NCBI RefSeq assembly: GCF_001499965.1
Contig: NZ_LQIT01000030.1
Location: 1-64,000, forward strand
Origin: Mycobacterium sp. GA-2829
GTDB lineage: Bacteria > Actinomycetota > Actinomycetes > Mycobacteriales > Mycobacteriaceae
Reading direction: 5' to 3'
DNA: 64,000 bases
In this document: positions 42,248 to 50,433 of the stretch, piece by piece
Position numbering within the stretch: the first letter of the stretch is position 1
Layout of the letters: every line of letters begins with the position of its first letter
The notes under the pieces: model-generated
Told to the model about the DNA's origin: nothing
What the model saw: the letters and a program-made list of their open reading frames with translations, nothing else
Databases searched by the model: none
Position numbers and translations under genes: made by a program

Positions 42248-43744
42248 ATGACGGCGCGCCGGCTGGCGCAGATCGCCGACCTCGGGCTGACGCTGATCGC
42301 GGGCCGCGAGAGCGGTGACCGCACCATCACCTGGGCACATGCCATCGAATTGGCCGACCCCACACCGTATCTCGCGGGCGGTGAACTGGTCATGACCACC
42401 GGGATGAACGTCGGCGCCACCGAGGCCGAGCAGTTCGACTACCTCGCCCGCCTCTCGGCCACCGGGATCGCCGCGCTGGCGTTCGACACCGGGACCACCT
42501 ACCCGCAGGTGCCCGACGGCATCGTCGCCGCGGGCGATGCCCTCGGCATGCCCGTCCTGGCGGTCCCCCCGCAGACGCCGTTCATCGCGATCACCCGCGC
42601 GGTCATCGACGAGATCACCGCCGACCAACTGCGGTCGGTCCAGCGCATCGCCGACCAGCAGGAGCTGATGGCACGCGAGACGCTGCGCGACGGCATCCCC
42701 GCCGTCGTGACCGCGCTGAGCAAGGCGCTGCCGGCCACCGCGGTCGTGGTGGCCACCGACGGCAGCGTGCTGGCCGCCGCGGGTCCCGACACCGAACGGG
42801 TGGCCGCGCTGTGCGCCGAGCACGCCAGCGGTACCCGCACCCGCCGCGGTTCGTCGAGCAAGGTCATCGCCGACGGCGACGGGTACTGCGTGCTGCAGAC
42901 GCTGCGGGCCACCCAGACCCTGCGCGGGCACCTGGCGGTGCGGACCGAGGCGCCGCTCAGCCCACCGGACCGTCTGCTGGTCTCGCATGCCGTCGCGCTG
43001 ATCTCCATCGAATTCGGCAAGCCGACAGGCGTTCTCGACGCCGAACAGCGGTTGCGTGCGGCGGTCACCCGGCTCGCGATCTCCCAGCCCGCGGCGGTCG
43101 ACTCAGGCGTCCTTCGCTATTTCGGCTTCTCCCCCGAGGATCCGATCGTCGTGCTGGTGCTGACCAACACCGGCCCGGCGCTGGCCGCCGAGCGGCAGGC
43201 ACAGCACCTCCTCGACGCGGAGTCGATCCCCTATCTGATGGCGGCGGCCAGCGACGAACTCCTGCTGGTGCTGCCCGCGGACGCGTCGGTGTCCCCCGCC
43301 GAGATCGGGCATTCGTTGGGCGCGCAGCTGGAGCGCCGACTGGGAGGCGGTGTGAGCCAACAGGATTCGTTCGACAATGCCAACCGGTGCGCGAATCAGG
43401 CGCGCGTCGCCGCCCGGGCCGCAGGCGGCCGTATCCGGGAGTTCGCCGACCTCGGCGTCTTCGGCGTCATCCTGGGTGACCGCAGCGCCGAGGAACTCGA
43501 CCTGCTCGCGCACCGGCTGCAGCCGCTCGCCGACCACGGACTCCTCGACACGCTGGCGGCCTACCTCCGCCACAACGGTCAAACCGAAAGCGCGGCAACC
43601 GCTTTGGGTATCCACCGGCACACGCTGCGGAACCGGCTGGCCAGAATCGCCGAGTTGACGCAGGCCGACCTCGGCACCGCCGACACCAGGGCGGAGCTGT
43701 GGCTGGCGCTCAAGGCGCGCGAACTGCGCGACGTGCAGCGGTGA
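42248..43744 (+). CDS. PucR-family transcriptional regulator
   Basis: 498 residues. N-terminal PucR domain (purine/amine-responsive), central PAS/GAF-like part, and C-terminal PucR helix-turn-helix (AAYLRHNGQTESAATALGIHRHTLRNRLARI in parts: NGQTESAATALG, RHTLRNRLARI). Last gene of the operon, likely sensing an intermediate of the amine pathway and controlling the divergent promoter region. ATG 42248 chosen; a GTG at 42242 is possible. Confidence 0.86.
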   Translation: MTARRLAQIADLGLTLIAGRESGDRTITWAHAIELADPTPYLAGGELVMTTGMNVGATEAEQFDYLARLSATGIAALAFDTGTTYPQVPDGIVAAGDALGMPVLAVPPQTPFIAITRAVIDEITADQLRSVQRIADQQELMARETLRDGIPAVVTALSKALPATAVVVATDGSVLAAAGPDTERVAALCAEHASGTRTRRGSSSKVIADGDGYCVLQTLRATQTLRGHLAVRTEAPLSPPDRLLVSHAVALISIEFGKPTGVLDAEQRLRAAVTRLAISQPAAVDSGVLRYFGFSPEDPIVVLVLTNTGPALAAERQAQHLLDAESIPYLMAAASDELLLVLPADASVSPAEIGHSLGAQLERRLGGGVSQQDSFDNANRCANQARVAARAAGGRIREFADLGVFGVILGDRSAEELDLLAHRLQPLADHGLLDTLAAYLRHNGQTESAATALGIHRHTLRNRLARIAELTQADLGTADTRAELWLALKARELRDVQR

Positions 43745-43757
43745 CGCCGGCTCGAAA

Positions 43758-43804
43758 GTCGGGTTGTATCACGCGCCAGGCGCCGGGGCGTGACACAACC
43801 CGAC
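43758..43804. repeat. Palindromic repeat, family A copy 2
   Basis: GTCGGGTTGTATCACGC (43758-43774) and GCGTGACACAACCCGAC (43788-43804): 17-bp arms with one mismatch, 13-bp loop. The same sequence as the copy at 35049-35091 except for the T to C change and the loop. Sits between convergent genes (pucR-family regulator and the L,D-transpeptidase). Confidence 0.9.
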
Positions 43805-43820
43805 ACTCGGCGGAACGGAG

Positions 43821-45116
43821 CTAGCCGCCGGGGCGCTGACCGGCCGGCTGCGGGGCGTTCGAGGGCGTCGCCGGCATCGTGCTGGGCAGCCCGGCGGGCG
43901 ACGCCTCGTCGGTCAGCGCCGACATCGACTTCCACTCGTCCCAGTCCACGGCCCAGTCCCAGATGTCGCCGTCGGCGTAGGACAGCTGCAGGCGGGTGCC
44001 GGTCACCTCGACCGGGTCGCCGTACATCGCGGTGTTGAAGTACTGCTCGGCGTCGGTCAGTGACAGGTTGATGCAGCCGTTGGTGACGTTGCTGTTGCCC
44101 TGGGCCCCCGAGCTGGCGGGGTTGGCGTGGATGAACTCGCCGTTGTTGGAGATCCGCACCGCGAACCGCTCACGCACGTTGGCGTACCCGGCGGCGGGGT
44201 TGGTCATGTAGAAGTCCTCGTACTTCTCGGTGACCACGTGGATGCCGCTGCGGGTGACGTTGCGGTCGAGGTCGCCCTCGCCGTAGCTGCACGGGAAGTC
44301 CATGATGACCGCGCCGGCCTGGTCGATGACCTGGATGCGGTGCGACGACGCCTCGGCCTTGACGACCTGGCGGCGGCCGATCGTGAAGTCCAGCGTCGAG
44401 TCGGCGGCGCCGTAGGCGTCCTCACCGAACTTGACCCCGTAGAGCTTGGCGTCGACACGCACCGTGGTGCCCGGTTCGAAGTACTCGCGGGACCGCCAGT
44501 GCATCCGCGAACCGGCGGCCTCGTCGGGCAGCCACGCCCAACTGCCCTCGGTGGGCGGGTTCGTGGTGACCGACACCGCCTTCTCGACCGTCGCCCGGTC
44601 CTCCTCGTCGATGGAGGCGTCGAACTGCAGGATGATCGGTGCGGCCACGCCGACGGTCTGGCCGTCGGAGAGTTGGAACTGGCCGTTGACCTGGGTGCTC
44701 GGGTCAAGGGTGGTGAACTGGCCCTTGACGGGGACGGCCTTGCCGTCCTCCCCGACCGCCGAACCAGACCAGGTGTAGGTCACCCCGTAGCCCAGCGGTT
44801 CACTGACAGTGAAGACGTTGCGGTCCTGGTTGAGCGCACCGGCGATGGCCTTGCCCTGCCCGTTGGTCAGCGCGATCCGCTGGAACCAGCCGCCGTCGAC
44901 CTCCACCCGCACCGGTTCGGTCGGCGACACGTCGGTGGCGGAAGTGGCCGGTTCGAACGCCAGTGACGCCGAGGCGGGCGCCTTCGCGGGTTCACTGCCC
45001 AGGTTGCTGGTGACCTTGTTGCAGGCCGCGAGCGCGCCGGGCGCGACGAGCCCGAGCGCAAGAGCGGTCAGGGCGCGCCGCCGATTGACGGGCGGCAGCT
45101 TGTCGGCGGCACTCAC
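43821..45116 (-). CDS. L,D-transpeptidase lipoprotein (LprQ / LdtMt5 type)
   Basis: 431 residues. Signal sequence ending in the lipobox LAAC (residues ~28-31). Two bacterial Ig-like domains precede the YkuD catalytic domain with the HXXXSXGXXXXXNGC-type motif ending in VTNGCINLS (Cys ~348) and the His in EFIHANPASSG. The C-terminus is Pro-rich. Makes 3-3 peptidoglycan crosslinks outside the membrane. Corresponds to Rv0483. GTG start with a TATCTT nine bases upstream, so probably leaderless. Confidence 0.92.
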   Translation of the reverse strand: MSAADKLPPVNRRRALTALALGLVAPGALAACNKVTSNLGSEPAKAPASASLAFEPATSATDVSPTEPVRVEVDGGWFQRIALTNGQGKAIAGALNQDRNVFTVSEPLGYGVTYTWSGSAVGEDGKAVPVKGQFTTLDPSTQVNGQFQLSDGQTVGVAAPIILQFDASIDEEDRATVEKAVSVTTNPPTEGSWAWLPDEAAGSRMHWRSREYFEPGTTVRVDAKLYGVKFGEDAYGAADSTLDFTIGRRQVVKAEASSHRIQVIDQAGAVIMDFPCSYGEGDLDRNVTRSGIHVVTEKYEDFYMTNPAAGYANVRERFAVRISNNGEFIHANPASSGAQGNSNVTNGCINLSLTDAEQYFNTAMYGDPVEVTGTRLQLSYADGDIWDWAVDWDEWKSMSALTDEASPAGLPSTMPATPSNAPQPAGQRPGG

Positions 45117-45124
45117 GTGTACCC

Positions 45125-45130
45125 AAGATA
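45125..45130 (-). promoter_or_regulatory. -10 element TATCTT for the L,D-transpeptidase (leaderless)
   Basis: On the minus strand TATCTT is followed by GGGTACAC and the GTG at 45116, within the 15-bp gap to murB, so the promoter overlaps the murB 3' end. Confidence 0.4.
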
Positions 45131-45131
45131 C

Positions 45132-46181
45132 CTAGAGTCGGCAGCCCACCAGGGTCGGCTCGGCTGTGAGGTCGATCCCGAAGGCGCTGCGCACACCGTC
45201 GCGCACCGTCCTGGCCAGCGCAATCACGTCGCCCGTGGTCGCTTGACCCCGATTGGTCACAGCGAGCGCATGTTTGGTCGAAAGACGGGCCGGGGCGTCC
45301 GCACCGGGGTAGCCCTTGCCGAACCCGGCGTGTTCGACCAGCCAGCCCGCGGCGAGCTTGACCCCGTCCGGGGCGGGATAGCTGGGCACGGGTCCGTCGA
45401 CGGCGGCGGTCAGCCGCTCGTACTCGGCCGGGCTCACCACCGGGTTGGTGAAGAACGAGCCGACGCTCCAGGTGTCGTGGTCGGGGTCGTCGAGCACCAT
45501 GCCCTTACCGCGCCGCAGCGCCAGCACCGCCTCGCGCACCCGGACCGGGTCGGCACGGCCACCGGGTTCCACCTCGAGGACGCGGGCCAGTTCGCCGTAG
45601 CGCAGCGGTGCGCTGCGGCCCTCGACGTCGAGCGCGAACTCCACCTCCAGCACGACGGCGTGGTCGGAGTGTTTGAGCACGCTGGTGCGGTACCCGAACG
45701 CCATGTCCTGCGGCGACACCCATTCGTCGCGGCCGGTGCGCCGGTCGAACAGCCGCACGCGCCGGATGGTGTCGGCGACCTCGGCCCCGTAGGCGCCGAC
45801 GTTCTGCACCGGGGTGGCGCCCGCCGAACCCGGGATCCCCGAGAGGCACTCCAGGCCGCCCAACCCGTGCGCCAGCGCGGTGACGACGACGTCGTCCCAG
45901 TTCGCGCCGGCCTCCGCGCGGACAACGCCGTCGTGCACGGTGATCTCGCTGTTGGCGACGCGCACGACGGTCAGGTCGGCCATGTCGTCGCCGAGCACCA
46001 CGTTCGACCCGCCGGCGAGGATCAGCGCGTCCCGGCCGACGGCGCGCAGCGCGGCGACGAGTTGTTCGGTGCTGGTCGCGGTGATCATGGTCCGCGCGAC
46101 GGGCCCGACGCGCAGCGTGGTCAGCGGGGCCAGCGCGACGTCGGCTTCGACCAGCGCGCCCGCGAGTTCCTCACCGGTCAC
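45132..46181 (-). CDS. murB: UDP-N-acetylenolpyruvoylglucosamine reductase MurB
   Basis: 349 residues. FAD-dependent reduction of UDP-GlcNAc-enolpyruvate to UDP-MurNAc, cytosolic cell-wall precursor step. FAD-binding loop ILAGGSNVVLGDD and catalytic Ser in GSFFTNPVVSP; C-terminal Glu in AEPTLVG. GTG start at 46181. Adjacent to the L,D-transpeptidase, so two cell-wall genes are neighbours. Corresponds to Rv0482. Confidence 0.95.
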   Translation of the reverse strand: MTGEELAGALVEADVALAPLTTLRVGPVARTMITATSTEQLVAALRAVGRDALILAGGSNVVLGDDMADLTVVRVANSEITVHDGVVRAEAGANWDDVVVTALAHGLGGLECLSGIPGSAGATPVQNVGAYGAEVADTIRRVRLFDRRTGRDEWVSPQDMAFGYRTSVLKHSDHAVVLEVEFALDVEGRSAPLRYGELARVLEVEPGGRADPVRVREAVLALRRGKGMVLDDPDHDTWSVGSFFTNPVVSPAEYERLTAAVDGPVPSYPAPDGVKLAAGWLVEHAGFGKGYPGADAPARLSTKHALAVTNRGQATTGDVIALARTVRDGVRSAFGIDLTAEPTLVGCRL

Positions 46182-46193
46182 GGGCGGTAACGG

Positions 46194-46199
46194 TAGCGT
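46194..46199 (+). promoter_or_regulatory. -10 element TAGCGT for the first DUF2505 gene (leaderless)
   Basis: Eight bases separate TAGCGT from the ATG at 46208. Divergent from murB with only 26 bp between the start codons. Confidence 0.5.
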
Positions 46200-46207
46200 G
46201 GCGGGCT

Positions 46208-46714
46208 ATGCCGCGCTCATTCGACTTGGCCGCTGACTACGACGGCACCGTCGAACAGGTACACCGCGCGTTCCGCGACGAACGGTACTGGCAGGAGCGC
46301 CTCGCCGATTCGGGCGCCGACCACGCCACGCTCGACGCGATGACCGTCGGCGCCGACGGCAGCATCGACGTGACCACCACCCAGATCCTGCGCGCCGACC
46401 GGTTGCCCGGGGTGGTCGCGCAGTTCCATCGCGGCGACCTGTCGATCCAGCGCGAGGAGACCTGGACCGGGGTGCAGGACGGCAGCGCCACCGCATCGGT
46501 GACCGGCTCGATCCCCGGCGCCCCGGTCTCGCTGACCGGCACCGCGACCCTCGTGCCCCACGGTGCGGGGTCGCGCCTCGACCTGAAGGTCACCGTGGAG
46601 GTGCGGGTCCCGCTCGTCGGCGGCAAGATCGAGAACTTCATCGGCAACGGCCTGGTCGACCTGATCATCGCCGAACAGCGCTTCACCACGGTGTGGATCG
46701 CGGAGAACGCCTGA
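46208..46714 (+). CDS. DUF2505 protein, first tandem copy (Rv0481c-like)
   Basis: 168 residues, START/SRPBCC-like fold as in DUF2505 (DYDGTVEQVHRAFRDERYW, VRVPLVGGKIENFI). Probably binds a hydrophobic ligand; no catalytic residue is evident. The following gene is a paralog with the same length, so the pair arose by duplication. Conserved in mycobacteria. Confidence 0.82.
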   Translation: MPRSFDLAADYDGTVEQVHRAFRDERYWQERLADSGADHATLDAMTVGADGSIDVTTTQILRADRLPGVVAQFHRGDLSIQREETWTGVQDGSATASVTGSIPGAPVSLTGTATLVPHGAGSRLDLKVTVEVRVPLVGGKIENFIGNGLVDLIIAEQRFTTVWIAENA

Positions 46715-46723
46715 CCCGGCGCG

Positions 46724-46729
46724 TACCGT
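46724..46729 (+). promoter_or_regulatory. -10 element TACCGT for the second DUF2505 gene (leaderless)
   Basis: Eight bases separate TACCGT from the ATG at 46738; a separate promoter for the second copy is suggested although it follows the first by 23 bp. Confidence 0.4.
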
Positions 46730-46737
46730 GAGTCCCC

Positions 46738-47244
46738 ATGGGGAGGCGGTCGGAGCATGTCGTCGAGTTCGACGTGCCCGCCGAACAGATCCACGCGCAG
46801 TTCACCTCCGAGGAGTACTGGCAGGCGCTGACCGAGGTCTACCGGGAGCTCAACACACGTACCGATCTCACGCTGTTCCGGTCCGATGCGCGCGGCACCG
46901 ACATCGCGCTGCGCCAGGTGATCCCCCGCGACGACCTGCCGCCGGTCGCGCGCAAAGCGGTGCCCGTCGACCTGCTGCTCACCCGCGAACAGCATTTCGA
47001 CCCGTTCGACGACGGCGCGCTGGGCACGTTCGCGGCGTCGATGCCGAGGGCGCCTGGGCGGCTCGACGGCCGCTACGAACTGTCCGACACCGCGGCCGGT
47101 AGCCGCCTGCTGGTACGCAGCCACTGCAAGGTGTCGATACCGCTGGTGGGCGGGACGATCGAAGACCTCATCCTGACCGGCATCCGCCAACTGTTCGACG
47201 GTGAGCGTGACTTCACCGCCCGCTGGCTCGCCGGCCGCCGCTGA
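46738..47244 (+). CDS. DUF2505 protein, second tandem copy
   Basis: 168 residues. Paralog of the upstream gene (FDVPAEQIHAQFTSEEYW; VSIPLVGGTIEDLI) but divergent enough to suggest different ligands. Followed after 5 bp by the methyltransferase gene, so they may share a transcript. Confidence 0.8.
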   Translation: MGRRSEHVVEFDVPAEQIHAQFTSEEYWQALTEVYRELNTRTDLTLFRSDARGTDIALRQVIPRDDLPPVARKAVPVDLLLTREQHFDPFDDGALGTFAASMPRAPGRLDGRYELSDTAAGSRLLVRSHCKVSIPLVGGTIEDLILTGIRQLFDGERDFTARWLAGRR

Positions 47245-47249
47245 CGCCG

Positions 47250-48041
47250 ATGTCGCAGCGTCCGAACACCCCGATCGGCGTGCTGACGCGCGGCACCACC
47301 GGACACAACCGGCTGCGCCGCAGCGACCGCTGGCTGGTGCACTCGCCCCGGGTGCGGACCGCGCTGCTGGCCGCGTCCGCACCGCTGATCGTCGACCTGG
47401 GCTACGGCGCGCTGCCGGTCACCACGCTCGAACTGGCGTCCCGGCTGCGTTCGGTGCGCCCGGATGTGCGGGTGGTCGGGTTGGAGATCCACCCCGAGCG
47501 GGTGGCGGCCGCCCGCGCGACCGCGGCCACCGACGTCGAGTTCGCGCTCGGCGGTTTCGAACTCGCGGGGCTGCGGCCGATCCTGGTGCGGGCGTTCAAC
47601 GTGCTGCGCCAATACCCGGAGGACGCGGTCGCCGGGGCGTGGGAGGTCATGCGGGAGCGGTTGGCGCCGGGTGGGTTGATCGTCGACGGCACCTGCGACG
47701 AGCTCGGCCGCCGCTGCGCGTGGGTGCTGCTCGACGCCGACGGTCCGGTCAGCCTCACGCTGGCGTGCGATCCGTTCGCGATCGAGCGGCCGTCGGATCT
47801 GGCCGAACGCCTCCCCAAGGTGCTGATCCACCACAACGTGCCGGGTCAGGCCATCCACGACCTGTTCACCGCGGCGGACCGGGCGTGGGCCAGCGTCGCG
47901 GGCCACGGGGTGTTCGGGCCGCGCATCCGCTGGCGGGCGATGCTGGACCTGCTCGCCGCAGAGGGTCTGCCGGTCGAGCCGCCGCGCCGCAGGATGCGCG
48001 ACGGGGTGCTCACACTGCCGTGGGCGACGGTTTCCCCGTGA
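47250..48041 (+). CDS. Class I SAM-dependent methyltransferase-like protein
   Basis: 263 residues. A Rossmann SAM-site motif IVDLGYGALPVTTLELA, and an acidic VVGLEIHPERV at the end of beta-2. The strand order fits class I methyltransferases; the acceptor substrate is unknown. Its last 32 bp overlap the 3' end of the oppositely transcribed symporter gene. Confidence 0.78.
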   Translation: MSQRPNTPIGVLTRGTTGHNRLRRSDRWLVHSPRVRTALLAASAPLIVDLGYGALPVTTLELASRLRSVRPDVRVVGLEIHPERVAAARATAATDVEFALGGFELAGLRPILVRAFNVLRQYPEDAVAGAWEVMRERLAPGGLIVDGTCDELGRRCAWVLLDADGPVSLTLACDPFAIERPSDLAERLPKVLIHHNVPGQAIHDLFTAADRAWASVAGHGVFGPRIRWRAMLDLLAAEGLPVEPPRRRMRDGVLTLPWATVSP

Positions 48042-49527
48042 CCGGTTCGGCGGCCAGCGCGTCGTCGAGGTCCTCGGCCATCCGGATGTCGAGGCCGCGG
48101 ATCGGCGATGCGGGCGTGGCCAGCGCCACCACGAGGTAGGTGGCCAGCGACGCGGCGAACGCGATGAACGTCGGCCAGCCGTCGAACGTCGCGTCGAAGA
48201 CCCCGTTGGGGACGTAGAGGATCGTGTTGTCCAGGCCGTACATCGTCGGCGTCATCGCGAACAGCACCAGCCGCACCGTCAGGCCGACGACGATCGACAC
48301 CAGCGCGGCCGTCGCCGTCCCCCTGCGCCAGACCAACCCCAGCACGAACGGCACGACCAGGCACGCCAGCAACAGATCGAACGCGAGCGTGAGCAGGATC
48401 CCGGTCTGTTTGACGTAGATCGCGATCACGATGGCGAGCAGCGTCACCGGCACCATCGCGATGCGGGTGGCCCTCAGCAGCGGATCGGGCCTGCCCGGCA
48501 CGTGCATGCGGCGCACCCCGCCGAGGTTGCGCACGCAGACATTGGAGATGGCCAGGATCGCGCCGTTGGCGGTGCTCATCGACGCCCCGACCAGCCCGCA
48601 CAGCACCAGGATCGTCAGCGCCAGCGGCGCGTAGCGGTCGAGCAGCACCAGCAGGATCGGCCCGTCGAGGTCCTCGGGCAGGAACGCCTTGGCCGAGAGC
48701 ACGACGAGCCCGAACGGCACGCAGATCGCGACCACCCCGGCCGCGGCGCCGAAGCACGCCCGCCGCGCGGTCTCCGGCGACTTCGCCGCGAACACCCGCT
48801 GCATGAAGTCGATCGCGACGATGTCGCCGATGCCGAGCGCGATCAGCGTCGCCCAGTTGATCGTGGCGCCCTGCGCCGGATCGGTCATCTGCCCGAGGTC
48901 CAGCGGGCCCATCCCGGCCTCGATCGTCAGCCCGTGCGTGGTGGCCATCCAGATCAGCAGGCCGACCGCCCCGACCAAAATCATCGTCATCTGGATGATC
49001 GCGGTGTACGCGTCGGCGAGCAGGCCGCCGGTGCCGGTGTAAGCCACCGCCAGCGCCGCGATCACCACGGTGCCCAGCCAGTACGGGATACCGAGGAAGT
49101 AGTTGAACAGGAATCCGCCCGCGACCAGGTTCCCGGCGACCAGGATGCAGAAGCCGAGGATCAGCATCACCGACGCGGCGACCTCGACGGCCCGGCCGAA
49201 CCGCAACCGGTAGTAGTCCGGGAACGACGTCAGCCCCATCCGGTTCATCGGTTTGGCGAAGAACAGCCCGGTGAAGCACAGGCACAGCGCCAACCCCAAC
49301 GGCAGGCAGGCGCCCGCCCAGAACCCGAACTCCGACGCCAGGTCGGTGTTGCCGAGGGTGGCGTTGGTGTCGACAGCCGAGCCCATCAGCGCGCCGCCGA
49401 CCAGCATCAGCGGCAGCGTGCGGCCGCCGACCAGGAAGTTCGCGCTGTCACCGGCGATCCGCCGCGAGACCAGGAAACCGACGAGCACCACCACCGCGAT
49501 GCTGACCGCGACCCCGAAGAGCACCAT
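48010..49527 (-). CDS. Sodium:solute symporter (SSS) family transporter
   Basis: About 505 residues, 13-14 transmembrane helices. Sequence hallmarks of the SSS family: FLVGGRTLPLMLVGGALMGSAVDTN near the first helices (in parts: FLVGGRTLPLMLVG, GSAVDTN) and SFPDYYRLRFGR. Na+-coupled uptake is the usual role; substrate not predictable. ATG 49527 chosen, GTG 49533 possible. Divergent from the amidase gene 79 bp away, which may use the transported compound. Confidence 0.88.
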   Translation of the reverse strand: MVLFGVAVSIAVVVLVGFLVSRRIAGDSANFLVGGRTLPLMLVGGALMGSAVDTNATLGNTDLASEFGFWAGACLPLGLALCLCFTGLFFAKPMNRMGLTSFPDYYRLRFGRAVEVAASVMLILGFCILVAGNLVAGGFLFNYFLGIPYWLGTVVIAALAVAYTGTGGLLADAYTAIIQMTMILVGAVGLLIWMATTHGLTIEAGMGPLDLGQMTDPAQGATINWATLIALGIGDIVAIDFMQRVFAAKSPETARRACFGAAAGVVAICVPFGLVVLSAKAFLPEDLDGPILLVLLDRYAPLALTILVLCGLVGASMSTANGAILAISNVCVRNLGGVRRMHVPGRPDPLLRATRIAMVPVTLLAIVIAIYVKQTGILLTLAFDLLLACLVVPFVLGLVWRRGTATAALVSIVVGLTVRLVLFAMTPTMYGLDNTILYVPNGVFDATFDGWPTFIAFAASLATYLVVALATPASPIRGLDIRMAEDLDDALAAEPVTGKPSPTAV

Positions 49528-49592
49528 CGGCACAGCCAAACGCCGTGCGGTTACGGCGGATCGCGAGCGGCGTTAAGCCCGTGTTGCGACCG

Positions 49593-49598
49593 TAGGCT
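49593..49598 (+). promoter_or_regulatory. -10 element TAGGCT for the amidase gene (leaderless)
   Basis: TAGGCT followed by seven bases and ATG 49606; no Shine-Dalgarno. Confidence 0.5.
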
Positions 49599-49605
49599 GG
49601 ATCCC

Positions 49606-50433
49606 ATGTCTTCTGCCCTGCGGATCGCGTGCGCACAGATCGTCTCGGGCACCGACCCGGCGGCCAACCTCGAGGTGGTCGAGGACTACACCCGCCGCGC
49701 GGTCGACGCCGGTGCTCACCTCGTGCTGTTCCCGGAGGCCACGATGTGCCGGTTCGGGGTGCCGCTGGGACCGGTCGCCGAACCGCTCGACGGCCCGTGG
49801 GCCACCGCGGTGCGCGCCATCGCAGAACGGGCGGGCATCACCGTCGTCGCCGGGATGTTCACCCCCAGCGGGGACGGCCGGGTGCTGAACACGCTGCTCG
49901 CCACGGGCGGCGGAGTGGCCGCCCACTACCACAAGATCCACCTCTACGACGCGTTCGGATTCCGCGAATCCCGCACTGTCGCACCGGGTTCCGAACCGGT
50001 GACAATCACCGTCGCGGGCGTCGAGGTGGGCTTGACGACCTGTTACGACATCCGCTTCCCCGAGCAGTACGTCGAGCTGGCGCGCCGCGGGGCACGGCTG
50101 ATCACCGTGCACGCCTCGTGGGGTGCCGGCCCCGGCAAGCTCGACCAGTGGACGCTGCTGGCGCGGGCGCGCGCACTGGACACCACGGGCTGGGTGGCCG
50201 CGGTCGATCAGGCCTATCCGGGTGACGAGGTGGCCGCGGCCGGGCCGACCGGGGTCGGTGGCAGCCTGGTCGCCTCGGCCACCGGCGACGTGCTGGTCCA
50301 GGCCGGTGCCGACCCCGAATTGGTGGTCGCCGATCTCGACCTCGACGCCGCGCAGAAGGTGCGCGAGACGATCGCGGTGCTCGACAACCGCGCAGAGGTC
50401 GACTCGGTGGGTAAGGCAGAATCGCGAGCGTGA
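49606..50433 (+). CDS. Carbon-nitrogen hydrolase (nitrilase superfamily; Rv0480c-like)
   Basis: 275 residues. Catalytic triad E44 (LFPEATMC), K110 (HYHKIHLYD) and C146 (LTTCYDIRFPEQ). The fit is closest to amidases of the Nit1/Nit2 (deaminated glutathione amidase / omega-amidase) group. Acts on small amides in the cytosol. Its stop overlaps the next gene's GTG. Confidence 0.88.
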   Translation: MSSALRIACAQIVSGTDPAANLEVVEDYTRRAVDAGAHLVLFPEATMCRFGVPLGPVAEPLDGPWATAVRAIAERAGITVVAGMFTPSGDGRVLNTLLATGGGVAAHYHKIHLYDAFGFRESRTVAPGSEPVTITVAGVEVGLTTCYDIRFPEQYVELARRGARLITVHASWGAGPGKLDQWTLLARARALDTTGWVAAVDQAYPGDEVAAAGPTGVGGSLVASATGDVLVQAGADPELVVADLDLDAAQKVRETIAVLDNRAEVDSVGKAESRA

